In this document: in pieces, positions 1 through 9,206 of the stretch | Layout: the number at the start of each line of letters is the position of its first letter | Position numbering within the stretch: the first letter of the stretch is position 1 | Assembly: GCF_000184945.1 (NCBI RefSeq) | Contig: NZ_GL586311.1 | Coordinates: 2,874,435 to 2,915,061 of the forward strand | Reading direction: 5' to 3' | Length of the DNA stretch: 40,627 bases | DNA from: Segatella buccae ATCC 33574 | GTDB lineage: Bacteria; Bacteroidota; Bacteroidia; Bacteroidales; Bacteroidaceae | Position numbers and translations under genes: made by a program | Notes under the pieces: generated by a model | What the model was told of the DNA's origin: nothing | Seen by the model: only the letters and a program-made list of their open reading frames with translations | Databases searched by the model: none

Positions 1-480
1 TACAAATTGTATCAGAACAAGCGTGAAGGATCTTCCACCAAGGGCAAGTGGTATGCCCGTGCGGCTGCCGACGGCCTTGTGACCACCGACCAACTGGCCG
101 AGACGATGCAGCGCAACTGCACGCTGAAACGCAGTGACATCATCGCCGTGATCTCGGAACTGGTGGAGACCATGCAGACGGCCTTGCAGAACGGACAGCG
201 CGTGAAGTTGGACAAGTTTGGCAGCTTCAAGATCGGCATCACTTCGGCCCCTGCCGATACGGCCAAGGACTTCAACGTGGGCAAGCATGTGAAAGGCCTG
301 CACGTGCTCTTCCAGCCGGAGGTGAAGATCAGCGCCGACAAGAAGCGCACCCGCTCTTTCCTCACGGGCTGCAAGGTGGAGGAATATGCCGACTACCGGG
401 TGGACAAAAAGAAGGACAAGGCCGGGAAGAAGGCCGATCCTTCGGCTCCCGCCGGCACCTCAGAAGAGCATCACGCCTAA
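1..480 (+). CDS. HU-like DNA-binding protein, 5' truncated by the window edge
   Basis: The reading frame is open from base 1, so the true start lies just upstream; the TTG at 7 is unlikely to be the initiator. The visible 159 residues match the Bacteroidota HU-like (IHF/HU fold) family. A helical segment (TTDQLAETMQRNCTLKRSDI) leads into the DNA-binding fold (GQRVKLDKFGSFKIGI), followed by a beta-arm region and a Lys-rich, Pro/Ala C-terminal tail. Members bind DNA non-specifically and help organise the nucleoid. This variant is longer than the classical ~90-residue HU because of extra N- and C-terminal segments. It is followed after 20 bp by a smalltalk peptide, a pairing typical of Bacteroidota. 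Family assignment is from sequence pattern; specific DNA targets are unknown. Confidence 0.9.
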   Translation, partial: YKLYQNKREGSSTKGKWYARAAADGLVTTDQLAETMQRNCTLKRSDIIAVISELVETMQTALQNGQRVKLDKFGSFKIGITSAPADTAKDFNVGKHVKGLHVLFQPEVKISADKKRTRSFLTGCKVEEYADYRVDKKKDKAGKKADPSAPAGTSEEHHA

Positions 481-500
481 AGGAATGGAGGAACGGACAG

Positions 501-611
501 ATGAAGACACTTCACTCCAACCACTGGATGGCCTTGCTCAAGGTGCTGGTGGCCGCACTGGCCGGTGCCCTCGGTGCTCTGGGCGCTGATGCTGCGGGAA
601 TCATCGGATGA
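501..611 (+). CDS. Smalltalk-type small membrane peptide (36 aa)
   Basis: A 36-codon ORF starts with ATG at 501 and ends with TGA at 609-611. It encodes MKTLHSNHWMALLKVLVAAL followed by an Ala/Gly/Leu-rich stretch, giving one hydrophobic segment after a short polar N-terminus. Length, composition and position directly behind an HU-like gene fit the Bacteroidota 'smalltalk protein' family, whose function is unknown. GGAGG at 487-491 is a little far upstream; GGAACGGACAG precedes the ATG. The peptide is closed by the terminator at 620-660, so it is probably co-transcribed with the HU-like gene. It was recognised by context and composition, not by a database match. Confidence 0.8.
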   Translation: MKTLHSNHWMALLKVLVAALAGALGALGADAAGIIG

Positions 612-619
612 GCATCAAA

Positions 620-660
620 AACAAGAGAAGCGCACCCGGGTGCGCTTCTCTTTTCTTTTT
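620..660 (+). terminator. Rho-independent terminator after HU-like/smalltalk
   Basis: A perfect 26-nt palindrome at 625-650 (arm GAGAAGCGCACC) is followed by TTTTCTTTTT. It lies 9 bp behind the smalltalk stop codon and is the clearest intrinsic terminator in the window. Confidence 0.93.
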
Positions 661-750
661 GGGAGTTAGAGGGAGTCAAGGGAGTTAGGACAATGGATCA
701 TAGCTGAATTTACTGCTGCCGGAGGCTTTTCGCTCTCCTTTAACTCCCCC
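660..750. repeat. GGGAGTTA-type low-complexity repeat with inverted partner
   Basis: GGGAGTTA/GGGAGTCA units are repeated at 661-690, and an inverted unit (TTTAACTCCC) lies at 739-748. The same unit family recurs at 21745-21912. The stretch is noncoding and lies between the 620-660 terminator and the convergent end of the helicase gene. Confidence 0.6.
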
Positions 751-784
751 AAAGAAAAATCTCTTTTGACCTCTCAAAGGCCGG

Positions 785-2524
785 TTACCGCCTCTTGATG
801 CCGAGGATGCGCTTGAAGAACATCTTGAAAGTGCCCTCGGGCTTTCGGGGAGTGCCCGGCTCCATGCTCCGTGCAGAGGAGGCGGTGCGGTTTTCGTCCT
901 GACGGCGGTCACGCCCATTGCCACGTTTCCGGTTGCGATTGTTGCTGCGGCGCGGTTTGTCGGCATCCATGCGATTCTCTGCATCAGCGGGACGGTTGCC
1001 ATTGCGGTTGCTGTCGCCACCGGCCGACTTGGCGTTGCGGCGATTGCGGTTGCCGCGTCCCGACTTGTCGGGCTGCCGGTCGCTTTCCTGCCGGGGTTGC
1101 CGGTTGGCAGTGGGGTTACCTTCGGTCTGCTTTTCTTCCGTCGGTTTTCCCTCTGCGAGGCGCGCTTCACTCTGGCGACGGTTGCGGCGCGGCTTGTCAC
1201 CGGCAGATTGTTCGGTGGCGTTGGCAGGCCGGGCAGCTTCCCGCTCCTTGTCCTGCTCAGGCCGGGCCGGGCGGCGCTGGTTGTTGGGCTTGTGGCGGTG
1301 GGCCTGCTGGTCGCGGTCTTTGCGCCGGCGGCTCTTGGCCGTTGTGCGCCCCTTTGAGGGCCTGCTCTGACGGGTATATTCAGGGGCCTCGCCCAAGTCG
1401 GCGGGCAGTGGGATCTTCTCCACTTCCTTCTCAAGGAATTTCTCTATCTGCTGGAAGTGGTAGATGTCGTCTTCACTCACGAGCGTGATGGCCCGTCCGT
1501 CACGGTCGGCCCGGGCGGTGCGGCCTATGCGGTGAACATAATCTTCGGCGTCGTGGGGCACATCGTAGTTGATGACCATGGCAATGTCGTCGATGTCGAT
1601 GCCGCGGGCCACGATGTCGGTGGCCACCAGCACGTCAAGCTGTCCGCTCTTGAACTTGAACATGATGTCGTCGCGCTCGGCCTGTTCGAGGTCGGAGTGC
1701 ATCTCGCCACAGTTGATGTGCTTGCGCTGGAGGGCGGCGTTGACCTGCTTCACCTTCATCTTGCTGCCGCAGAAGATGATGACGCGCTTGAGATCGCCGG
1801 CCTTGAAGATGTCTTTGATGATGCCCAGCTTCTGCGTCTCGTAGCACACGTAGGCTTCCTGTTTGATTTTCTCGGCGGGTTTGCTCACGGCAAGCTTGAT
1901 CTCGACCGGATTCTTGAGCAGCGTCTTGGCCAGTTCTTCGATTTTGGCGGGCATGGTGGCCGAGAACATGATGGTCTGGCACGTGTCGGGCAGCAGTTTG
2001 GCTATCTGGAGAATGTCTTCGGAGAAGCCCATGTCGAGCATACGGTCGGCTTCGTCGAGCACGAAATAGCTCACCTTGCTCATGTCCACATTGCCCAAAC
2101 TGATGTGGGAAATGAGGCGGCCGGGAGTGGCAATCACCACATCGGCCCCGAGACGGAGACTCTTGAGTTCTTGGTCGTAACGGTTGCCGTCGTTGCCGCC
2201 ATACACAGCCACGCTGCTCACCCCATTGAGGTAGTAGCCGAAGCCCTGCATGGCTTGGTCGATTTGCTGTGCCAGTTCGCGCGTAGGCGACATGATGACA
2301 CAGTTGATGGCATCCTTAGGATAGCCGCCGTCGTCGAGCTTGCTCAAGATGGGCAGCAGATAGGCGGCCGTCTTGCCGGTACCGGTCTGTGCCACGCCGA
2401 GCACATCGTTACCTTTCAATATTTCAGGGATACACTTTTCCTGAACCGGTGTGCACGAATCGAAACGCATGTCATAGAGCGCGTCGAGCACATTGTCGTT
2501 TAAGTCTAACTCGTCAAAATACAT
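785..2524 (-). CDS. DEAD-box RNA helicase with long basic C-terminal tail
   Basis: ATP-dependent RNA helicase of the DeaD/RhlE type, 579 residues from the ATG at 2524. An upstream in-frame extension to 2665 exists but would overlap the neighbouring gene and lies before the conserved FDELDLNDN start. Visible motifs: Q-motif near FDSCTPVQ (21-28), Walker A AQTGTGKT (45-52), PTRELA (80-85), DEAD (157-160), SAT (188-190), ATDIVARGIDI (301-311) and HRIGRTAR (331-338). Residues ~385-579 form an Arg/Asn/Lys-rich low-complexity tail ending in a conserved-looking FFKRILGIKRR. Such tails in this family usually aid RNA binding. Likely roles are RNA unwinding in ribosome assembly or mRNA decay. It reads on the same strand as the permease-tgt-lon cluster, with 40 bp between it and the permease. 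Confidence 0.93.
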   Translation of the reverse strand: MYFDELDLNDNVLDALYDMRFDSCTPVQEKCIPEILKGNDVLGVAQTGTGKTAAYLLPILSKLDDGGYPKDAINCVIMSPTRELAQQIDQAMQGFGYYLNGVSSVAVYGGNDGNRYDQELKSLRLGADVVIATPGRLISHISLGNVDMSKVSYFVLDEADRMLDMGFSEDILQIAKLLPDTCQTIMFSATMPAKIEELAKTLLKNPVEIKLAVSKPAEKIKQEAYVCYETQKLGIIKDIFKAGDLKRVIIFCGSKMKVKQVNAALQRKHINCGEMHSDLEQAERDDIMFKFKSGQLDVLVATDIVARGIDIDDIAMVINYDVPHDAEDYVHRIGRTARADRDGRAITLVSEDDIYHFQQIEKFLEKEVEKIPLPADLGEAPEYTRQSRPSKGRTTAKSRRRKDRDQQAHRHKPNNQRRPARPEQDKEREAARPANATEQSAGDKPRRNRRQSEARLAEGKPTEEKQTEGNPTANRQPRQESDRQPDKSGRGNRNRRNAKSAGGDSNRNGNRPADAENRMDADKPRRSNNRNRKRGNGRDRRQDENRTASSARSMEPGTPRKPEGTFKMFFKRILGIKRR

Positions 2525-2564
2525 TATTTCTTGTTTTTTCTGTTTTAAAATGAATGTTGTGTTA

Positions 2565-3815
2565 TTATTTCGGAGCCTTCCGATAGAGAAAATAGGCCAC
2601 AATGGCGAACACCATGTTGGGTGTCCATGCCGCGAGCATCGGTGGTGCGCCGGCATTGATGGCAAACGTGGCCGAAACGGTCTGGAGCATGATGTAGCCG
2701 AAACTCAAGGCCAGACCGAGACCCAGATAGAGCCCCATGCCGCCCTTGCGCTTGCGCGAAGAGAGCGAGAGGCCGATGACCGTGAGGATGAACGAGGCGA
2801 AGGAGGTGGCAATGCGCTTGTGGTATTCCACCTGATACTGCACCACGTTGCTCGATCCGCGGTCGATTTGCTTGGAGATGTATTCGCGCAGTTCGGGACT
2901 GGTGAATGTCTCCTGCTGGCCTTTGGAATAGACAAGGTCGGTAGGCTCCATGAGGATGACCGTGTCTTTCTCGGCACCGCTGGTGATGTGCTCCTTGAGT
3001 CCCTGCAACTTGCGCTGCTTCCAGTTGCGCATACGCCAGTGGAACTTGGTGTCGGAGATGGTGTCATATTGCACCTCCATAGCCGTGAGGTCGCTCACGA
3101 GCTTCTTGTCCTCAAACTTGTTGAGTTTGAAGCCGTAGCCCTTCTTCGTGTTGTTGTCGTAGTGCTGGATGTAGGCTATCACGCCTTTATCCACTTGCAA
3201 CTGCACATTGTCGGCCGCCGTGTTCTTGGTGTTGTTGCGGTAGAGTGCCTCGAAATCTTGGCGTATCACCGTGCCGTGGGGTATCTCGTAGGCCCCGAGA
3301 TAGTAGGTGAGGGCGGCGATAAGCACACACGAAATCATGTAGGGGCGCATGAGACGCTTGAAGGAGACGCCGGCGGCCAGCATGGCGATGATCTCCGAGT
3401 TGCCGGCCAACTTGGAGGTGAAGAAGATGACGGCGATGAAGACGAAAAGCGGACTGAAAAGATTGGAATAGTAGGGGATGAAATTGGCATAGTAATCGAA
3501 GATGATGGCTCGCCAAGGGGCATGATACTGCGTGAACTTGGAGAGATTCTCGTTGAAGTCGAAGACTATGGCAATGGAGATGATCAGGGCAATGGAGAAG
3601 AAATAGGTGCCGATGAACTTCTTGATGATATACCAGTCCAGAATCTTGACATAACGCTTGGGATTCAAGAAGCGCAGGAAGCCAAGGTGTTTCCTCAGCC
3701 ACCCGAGCAGGGGTTGAAAGCGGGCGAGCAGTCCGGACAGCTGCCGGTGGCGACGGTCAAGCGAACGCCGGGCGCGGAAAAATCTGCGATGCTTTCTGAT
3801 TTTCTTTATTTCCAT
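2565..3815 (-). CDS. LptF/LptG (YjgP/YjgQ) family permease
   Basis: 416-residue inner-membrane protein of the LptF/LptG family, which in lipopolysaccharide export moves LPS from the inner membrane towards the periplasmic Lpt bridge. The first ~65 residues form a basic N-terminal extension rich in Arg/His. The family core then begins at LNPKRYVKILDWYIIKKF, with membrane segments following, including FSIALIISIAIVFDF. A large soluble periplasmic region precedes the C-terminal membrane segments that end the protein (YFLYRKAPK). It starts 24 bp after tgt on the same strand, so co-transcription with lon-tgt is likely. Whether it is the LptF or the LptG partner cannot be told from this gene alone; a second family member should exist elsewhere. 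Confidence 0.88.
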   Translation of the reverse strand: MEIKKIRKHRRFFRARRSLDRRHRQLSGLLARFQPLLGWLRKHLGFLRFLNPKRYVKILDWYIIKKFIGTYFFSIALIISIAIVFDFNENLSKFTQYHAPWRAIIFDYYANFIPYYSNLFSPLFVFIAVIFFTSKLAGNSEIIAMLAAGVSFKRLMRPYMISCVLIAALTYYLGAYEIPHGTVIRQDFEALYRNNTKNTAADNVQLQVDKGVIAYIQHYDNNTKKGYGFKLNKFEDKKLVSDLTAMEVQYDTISDTKFHWRMRNWKQRKLQGLKEHITSGAEKDTVILMEPTDLVYSKGQQETFTSPELREYISKQIDRGSSNVVQYQVEYHKRIATSFASFILTVIGLSLSSRKRKGGMGLYLGLGLALSFGYIMLQTVSATFAINAGAPPMLAAWTPNMVFAIVAYFLYRKAPK

Positions 3816-3839
3816 CTTTCCATCTTTGTCGAAATCGGT

Positions 3840-4967
3840 TTACACTCTGCGGCCCAGTTGGCTGATGATACCGGCCTTCCACCGGGCAAAGTCGCCCTGC
3901 TCAATGTGCCGGCGGGCATCGCCCACCAGTCGCAGATAGAAAGCAAGATTGTGGATGGAGGCTATCTGCATGGCCAAGAGTTCCTGCGCCTTGAACAGGT
4001 GGTGGAGGTAGGCCTTGGTGGTGATGCGGTCGATGTCGCATCCGTCGGGGTCTACGGGCGAAAAATCGTCCTCCCACTTCTTGTTGCGCATGTTCATCGT
4101 GCCCTCGTAGGTGAAGAGCATGGCGTTGCGCCCGTTGCGGGTGGGCATCACACAGTCGAACATGTCTACCCCCCGCTCGATGGCCTCAAGGATGTTCTGC
4201 GGAGTGCCCACGCCCATGAGGTAGCGCGGCTTGTCCTTGGGCAGAATCCCGTTGACCACCTCGATCATCTCATACATCACCTCGGTGGGTTCACCCACGG
4301 CCAGTCCGCCAATGGCATTGCCGTCGGCCCCCTTGTCGGCCACAAACTTGGCGGCTTCCTCTCGGAGGTCCTTGTAGGTGCAGCCCTGCACGATGGGGAA
4401 CAGACTCTGGCGATGGCCGTAGAGCGGTTCGGTCTCGTTGAAACGCTTGATGCACCGGTCGAGCCACCGCTGGGTCAGGGCCAGACTCTCCTTGGCATAG
4501 CGGTAGTCGCTCTGTCCCGGAGGGCATTCGTCGAAAGCCATCATGATGTCGGCTCCGATGACGCGCTCTGTGTCCATGACATTCTCGGGCGTAAAGAAGT
4601 GCTTGCTGCCGTCGATGTGGGAACGGAACTCGCATCCCTCCTCACGCAGTTTGCGGATGCCGGTGAGCGAAAACACCTGAAATCCGCCCGAGTCGGTGAG
4701 GATGGGGCGCTCCCAGCCGTTGAAGCCGTGCAGGCCCCCGGCCTTGCGGAGCACGTCGAGTCCCGGGCGCAGATAGAGATGATAGGTGTTGCCGAGGATG
4801 ATTTGGGCTTTCACCTGCTCGCGCAATTCGCTGAAATGTACGCCTTTCACCGAACCGCAAGTGCCCACGGGCATGAAGATGGGAGTCTTGATTGGTCCGT
4901 GGTCGGTGGTGATGATGCCGGCGCGGGCATCCGACGACGGATCGGTGTGTTGCAGCTCAAAGGTCAT
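3840..4967 (-). CDS. tgt: tRNA-guanine transglycosylase, zinc-ligand-poor form
   Basis: Exchanges guanine-34 for a queuosine precursor in GUN-anticodon tRNAs. The 375-residue length is normal. Catalytic residues are visible: Asp92 in LTDSGGFQ (general base) and the likely nucleophile Asp271 in MFDCVMPTRNGRNA. SIHN near the C-terminus is kept. The usual CxCxxC zinc triad before the AYLxHLF motif is replaced by GCDIDRI (309-315), leaving one Cys. This may be a lineage trait of Bacteroidota enzymes rather than a defect. The start codon overlaps the lon stop (ATGA at 4964-4967), which implies translational coupling with lon. Confidence 0.95.
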   Translation of the reverse strand: MTFELQHTDPSSDARAGIITTDHGPIKTPIFMPVGTCGSVKGVHFSELREQVKAQIILGNTYHLYLRPGLDVLRKAGGLHGFNGWERPILTDSGGFQVFSLTGIRKLREEGCEFRSHIDGSKHFFTPENVMDTERVIGADIMMAFDECPPGQSDYRYAKESLALTQRWLDRCIKRFNETEPLYGHRQSLFPIVQGCTYKDLREEAAKFVADKGADGNAIGGLAVGEPTEVMYEMIEVVNGILPKDKPRYLMGVGTPQNILEAIERGVDMFDCVMPTRNGRNAMLFTYEGTMNMRNKKWEDDFSPVDPDGCDIDRITTKAYLHHLFKAQELLAMQIASIHNLAFYLRLVGDARRHIEQGDFARWKAGIISQLGRRV

Positions 4968-7468
4968 TTGGCACCCTCCTTCTCCCCTTTCGTTTCTTCC
5001 TCCTTCACGGTGAGGTCTACGGGATTGTCCACCAACTCATCGGTGAGCACGAAGTCCCACACGTCCTGCACGTTCTCCACATAGTGGAATTCCACTCCCT
5101 TGCGATACTCTTCGGGAATCTCCTCGATGTCCTTGCGGTTGTCCCGGCACATCACGATGTCTGTGATGCCGGCCCGCTTGGCAGCGAGGATTTTCTCTTT
5201 GATGCCCCCCACAGGCAGCACTTTGCCCCGGAGAGTGATTTCGCCGGTCATGGCCGTGTTTTTCCTCACCTTGCGCTGCGTGAGTGCCGAGGCGATGGAG
5301 GTGGCGATGGTGATGCCGGCCGACGGGCCGTCTTTCGGCGTAGCTCCCTCGGGCACGTGGATATGGATGTTCCACTGATCGAAAATGTGATAATCCACCC
5401 CCAGCTTGTCTATGTGCGCCTTGACATATTCGAGGGCTATCACGGCACTCTCTTTCATCACCTCTCCCAAGTTGCCAGTGAGCGTGAGCTTGCCGGCCTT
5501 CCCTTTGCTGAGCGAAGTCTCGATGAAGAGTATCTCTCCGCCCACGCTGGTCCACGCCAGTCCGGTCACCACGCCGGCGTAGGCGTTGCCCTGATAGATG
5601 TCGCGGTAGAAAGGCGGTTTGCCCAACAGGTCTTCCAGTTCGGCCGGCGTGATGTTGGGTATCTCCAGACTGCTGTCCATGGCCTTGCGGTAGGCTATCT
5701 TGCGGAGTGCCTTGTTGATTTGCTTCTCCAGCTGTCTCACGCCGCTCTCGCGGGTGTATTGCTCGATGATTTTCTCCAATGCCGGTTTGCTGAATTTGAT
5801 TTTCGGCGTCACCTTGTCCAGTCCCGTGGCATCCAGTTCACGCGGCACGAGGTGACGCCGCGCTATTTCCGTCTTCTCCTCGGTGATGTATCCGCTCACC
5901 TCGATGACTTCCATGCGGTCGAGCAGCGGCCGGGGAATGGTGTTGAGGTCGTTGGCCGTGGCCACGAAGAGCACCTTCGACAGGTCGTAGTCTACATCGA
6001 GATAGTTGTCGTGGAAGGCATTGTTCTGTTCCGGGTCGAGCACTTCGAGCAAGGCCGACGACGGATCGCCGTTGATGGTGCTCTGCGTCACCTTGTCTAT
6101 CTCGTCGAGGATGAACACCGGATTGGATGTCCCCGCCTTCTGTATGCTCTTGATGATGCGGCCGGGCATGGCCCCCACGTAGGTGCGGCGATGGCCGCGG
6201 ATCTCGGCTTCGTCGTGTACTCCTCCCAGCGACATGCGCACATACTTGCGCTTCAAGGCCGAGGCGATGCTCTTGCCCAGCGATGTCTTGCCCACTCCCG
6301 GAGGCCCGTAGAGGCAGAGGATGGGCGACTTGAGATCGCCGCGCAGCGAGAGCACGGCGATGTATTCGAGGATGCGCTCCTTCACCTTCTCCATGCCGTA
6401 GTGGTCGCGGTCGAGCACTTTGGCAGCCCGTGTGAGGTTGAGGTCGTCTTTCGAGCATTCCCCCCACGGCAGTGCCACCATCGTCTGGAGATAGTTGAGC
6501 TGTATGCTGTAGTCCGGACTCTGCGGATTGAGCGTGTCGAGCTTGTCCATCTCCTTGTTGAATGTATCCGCAATGGCTTCGGGCCATTTTTTTGTGAGTG
6601 CTTTTTTCGTCAGCTCTGCGCGCTCGGGGCTTCCCGTACTTCCTCCCAACTCTTCCTTGATATTCTTCATCTGCTGCTGCAAGAAGTATTCCTTCTGCTG
6701 TTCGTCGATGTCGAAGTGGGTTTTCTGCCGGATGTTGTTCTGTATCTTGAAGAACTCCAGTTCGCGGTTTTCTATCTTCAGTGTCTCGTAGGCCCTCGCG
6801 AGAATTGCGTCCTGCTTGAGCAACTTGAACTTGTCTTTCACCGGGAAGGGCATGTTGCCGCAGATGTAGTTGACGAGCATCACCTTGTTTTGGATGTTGC
6901 TCAAGGCATATTCCGACTCGTTGGGTATGTTTTCGTTGTTGGCGATATAGTCGTGGGTGGTGGAGCGCAGCAGTTCGATGACCGAGTCAAACTCCTTGTC
7001 GCCCTCGGCGGGAAACTCCTCGTCTCTGGGCTCTACGGTGCCCATGTAGTAGGGACGCTTCCTCTTGAGGTCGGCGAGCGTACACCGCCCCAGCCCCTGG
7101 ATGATGGCCGTCTTGCTGGTGGCCCCCGGCTGGGTGGGCATATCGATCACCTTGATGAGCCTTGCAAACACGCCCACGGGATAGAGGTCTTTCATACCCG
7201 GGTCGTCCACGTTGCTGTCTTTCTGACTGAACACGGTGAACACCTCTCCCGGATGGTTCTCCAGCCTTTTGAGCAGATTGAGGCTCGGCGTGCGGCCCAC
7301 GAGAATGGGGGTGAGCACCGTGGGAAACATCACGATGTTGCGCGTCGTGAGTATGGGATAGTCCCCCGCCGGCTGTTCCTCCATGAGCATCGATGCGTCG
7401 CCGTCAAAGTCGGCTATCATCTGCACACTGGTGTTGCTTCTTGTGTTCATATTGAGTTTGATATCCAT
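4964..7468 (-). CDS. lon: ATP-dependent Lon protease
   Basis: Cytosolic AAA+ serine protease that degrades misfolded and regulatory proteins. About 834 residues from the ATG at 7468; a GTG two codons upstream (7474) is an alternative start. Order: N-terminal substrate domain, coiled region, Walker A (YGPPGVGKT), Walker B ([11 protein letters not shown]), then the protease domain with a Ser/Lys dyad. The Ser is in PKDGPSAG and the Lys lies 43 residues later in [12 protein letters not shown], the spacing expected for LonA. The C-terminus has an acidic/Lys-rich tail of about 25 residues. It heads the lon-tgt-permease cluster, with a stop/start overlap with tgt. Confidence 0.97.
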   Translation of the reverse strand: MDIKLNMNTRSNTSVQMIADFDGDASMLMEEQPAGDYPILTTRNIVMFPTVLTPILVGRTPSLNLLKRLENHPGEVFTVFSQKDSNVDDPGMKDLYPVGVFARLIKVIDMPTQPGATSKTAIIQGLGRCTLADLKRKRPYYMGTVEPRDEEFPAEGDKEFDSVIELLRSTTHDYIANNENIPNESEYALSNIQNKVMLVNYICGNMPFPVKDKFKLLKQDAILARAYETLKIENRELEFFKIQNNIRQKTHFDIDEQQKEYFLQQQMKNIKEELGGSTGSPERAELTKKALTKKWPEAIADTFNKEMDKLDTLNPQSPDYSIQLNYLQTMVALPWGECSKDDLNLTRAAKVLDRDHYGMEKVKERILEYIAVLSLRGDLKSPILCLYGPPGVGKTSLGKSIASALKRKYVRMSLGGVHDEAEIRGHRRTYVGAMPGRIIKSIQKAGTSNPVFILDEIDKVTQSTINGDPSSALLEVLDPEQNNAFHDNYLDVDYDLSKVLFVATANDLNTIPRPLLDRMEVIEVSGYITEEKTEIARRHLVPRELDATGLDKVTPKIKFSKPALEKIIEQYTRESGVRQLEKQINKALRKIAYRKAMDSSLEIPNITPAELEDLLGKPPFYRDIYQGNAYAGVVTGLAWTSVGGEILFIETSLSKGKAGKLTLTGNLGEVMKESAVIALEYVKAHIDKLGVDYHIFDQWNIHIHVPEGATPKDGPSAGITIATSIASALTQRKVRKNTAMTGEITLRGKVLPVGGIKEKILAAKRAGITDIVMCRDNRKDIEEIPEEYRKGVEFHYVENVQDVWDFVLTDELVDNPVDLTVKEEETKGEKEGAK

Positions 7469-7517
7469 GTTCACTTATATTTTTTCTCTTCCTTGATTTC
7501 TTGTTTTTATCGGCGTG

Positions 7518-7525
7518 CAAAGTTA
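7518..7525 (-). promoter_or_regulatory. Candidate -7 element upstream of lon
   Basis: TAACTTTG on the minus strand matches the Bacteroidota -7 consensus TAnnTTTG, about 50 bp before the lon start. No TTTG -33 element sits at the usual spacing, so this is only a partial match. Confidence 0.5.
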
Positions 7526-7597
7526 CTAATTTTCGGTGAGATACAGCCACGGCGGCCCGAGTTTTTAATTAAATAAGGAGACAAAAACGTAAAATGT

Positions 7598-7690
7598 TTA
7601 AAATAATCCCGCTTTTCCGCCGTTATCTTTACATGCGTGGAGATGTTGACGCGCCTATCCCGCGATGACAGGCACATGACAGACAGATTC
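7598..7690 (+). repeat. 93-bp direct repeat, left copy (truncated duplicate of the trmN6 5' region)
   Basis: These bases match 9305-9397 with three mismatches over 93 positions. The right copy is the upstream region and first codons of the TrmN6-like gene. The left copy keeps the ATG and five codons (MTDRF), then diverges and stops after 14 codons, so it is a dead fragment. The two copies enclose the minus-strand ATPase gene, implying that the ATPase segment arrived by an event that duplicated or carried this sequence. Confidence 0.9.
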
Positions 7691-7720
7691 GGTTTGTCAT
7701 GTGCCTGTGTCTTTTCTTGA
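7668..7720 (+). terminator. Hairpin with T-rich tail at the left repeat end
   Basis: ACAGGCACATGAC (7668-7680) pairs with GTCATGTGCCTGT (7696-7708), followed by GTCTTTTCTT. The 5' arm belongs to the 93-bp repeat, while the 3' arm is an inverted copy of it found only here. It could terminate plus-strand transcripts started in the left repeat. It may instead be a junction scar. Confidence 0.5.
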
Positions 7721-7734
7721 CCATTTTGATCCTA

Positions 7735-9090
7735 TCAGAGCAAAGGGATCATATACAGGGGGATGTAGACGATTCCGTCGGCCAGCATCAGGTCGCGCGT
7801 GTGGGTGACATAGGGTGTGGAGAGATAGTCGTGATATTTCTTGATGCACTTCTTCAAGGATGTCAGGGCATAGTTCTTGCCCGATTTCACCTCTATGGGC
7901 GAAATGTTGTGCTTGCCCGTAATCTTGGACTTGGCAATCAGAAAGTCTATTTCCATCCTATTATCCTTATTCTCCCGGTCAGGGTTGCTGTAGAAGTACA
8001 GTCGGTGCCCCGAAGCCGTAAGCATTTGCGCCACGATATTCTCCACAATCATTCCTTCGTTGATTTCCAGTTTGCCCAAGATGAGCTTCTGATAGACCTC
8101 GATAGGCACTTTCCCGTTCTCGTCGAAAGCATGTGATATGAGCAGCCCCGTGTCGGCCATGTAACATTTCAGCGTGGATCGCTCATCGTTCAGCCGCAGT
8201 CCAAAGCTCGGTTCTGTCGTGTTAAAGGCGCAGTTGATGATTTTCGCGTCAGACAGCCACAAGAAAGCATTCTGGTAGTCGCGCATTCTCGCGTCGCTCC
8301 CGAGAGTGGCCAGCGTGAACTTCTTCTCATGCTTTTGAAGCTGCCCCGGTATTTCATCAAAGATGGCAGTAACCTTCAACTCTTCCTTGTCGGCGTACTT
8401 ACGTATGTCGTTGCGGTAGAGGGTCAGGATGCGGTGTTTCACAGCCTCTACTTTTTCAAAGTCTTTGCTGTTCACATATTCTTGCACGGCCTGTGGCATC
8501 CCGCCAACCACCATGTAAAGTCGGAAAATATCCATCGCCTTGCGGTGCATCTGTTGTCCTATGGGCTGCTGCCGGATGAAACAATCCTTGATATGCGCCA
8601 TAAGCATATCGTTACCCATTGCCCACAGAAATTCCTCGAAGTCCAACGGGAACATTTCTATGACATCCTCTTCCGACGGGATGTTGATGCCCTTGACTTT
8701 GCTCTTGATGCTGACGAGCGATCCCGTCTCTATATAGTCGAACCGTCCATCAGCCACAAGAAACTTTATGGCCTCTCGTGCTTTGGGACAGTCTTGTACC
8801 TCATCGAACACGATGAGCGACTGCCTCGATTCCAGCCGTTTGTTGTAGTAAAGCTGTAAGTTCATCAGCAGTTGGTCAAGATTGTCCATGTATTGTCCGA
8901 ACCAATCCTTAACCGCTTCCGGTGCCGTGGTGAAATTGATGAACAGATATGAGGCGTATTCCCTCTTGGCAAATTCTTCTACGATGAAGCTTTTTCCCAC
9001 TCGGCGCGCACCTTCTATCATCAAAGCACTTGTGCCCTGACTGGTGGCTTTCCAGTTCCGGAGCTGTTCGTATATCTTTCTTTTTAGCAT
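7735..9090 (-). CDS. AAA ATPase with C-terminal DUF4143 nuclease-like domain (first copy)
   Basis: Predicted 451 residues from the ATG at 9090; a GTG at 9156 gives a longer form but lies inside the promoter-proximal repeats. Walker A is GARRVGKS (27-34) and Walker B is LIVFDEVQ (D96, E97). The C-terminal DUF4143 region carries MEIDFLIA followed by SPIEVKSGK, a pattern like the D...ExK core of PD-(D/E)XK nucleases. The family is very common in Bacteroidota and archaea, usually as single mobile-like genes, and its function is unproven. Base composition appears clearly more AT-rich than the flanking lon and trmN6. The gene lies inside a 93-bp direct duplication, so recent acquisition is likely. 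A promoter lies at 9179-9209 with three phased repeats. Confidence 0.88.
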   Translation of the reverse strand: MLKRKIYEQLRNWKATSQGTSALMIEGARRVGKSFIVEEFAKREYASYLFINFTTAPEAVKDWFGQYMDNLDQLLMNLQLYYNKRLESRQSLIVFDEVQDCPKAREAIKFLVADGRFDYIETGSLVSIKSKVKGINIPSEEDVIEMFPLDFEEFLWAMGNDMLMAHIKDCFIRQQPIGQQMHRKAMDIFRLYMVVGGMPQAVQEYVNSKDFEKVEAVKHRILTLYRNDIRKYADKEELKVTAIFDEIPGQLQKHEKKFTLATLGSDARMRDYQNAFLWLSDAKIINCAFNTTEPSFGLRLNDERSTLKCYMADTGLLISHAFDENGKVPIEVYQKLILGKLEINEGMIVENIVAQMLTASGHRLYFYSNPDRENKDNRMEIDFLIAKSKITGKHNISPIEVKSGKNYALTSLKKCIKKYHDYLSTPYVTHTRDLMLADGIVYIPLYMIPLL

Positions 9091-9120
9091 AATATGTCTA
9101 TCCGTTTTATCAGCTTCTTT

Positions 9121-9206
9121 CACGATTTCAAGAAATATTCTTTGCCGATATTTCACGAAATCAAGAAATTATCAACCGCAAAGATACACGATTTCAAGGA
9201 AAAAGC
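9121..9206. repeat. Three repeats phased at exactly 33 bp upstream of the ATPase
   Basis: CACGATTTCAAGAAAT (9121), CACGAAATCAAGAAAT (9154) and CACGATTTCAAGGAAA (9187) start exactly 33 bp apart, close to three helical turns. The third lies in the spacer of the minus-strand promoter and the other two lie just downstream, in the transcribed leader. This arrangement suggests an operator for cooperative repression, possibly by the ATPase itself. Function is inferred. Confidence 0.7.

Noticed and set aside
2493..7576. Two very long open frames on the plus strand (863 and 830 codons) opposite the permease, tgt and lon genes
   Set aside because: They are antisense to well-conserved genes, their His/Val/Gly/Leu-rich translations match no family, and they arise from codon bias in GC-rich genes.
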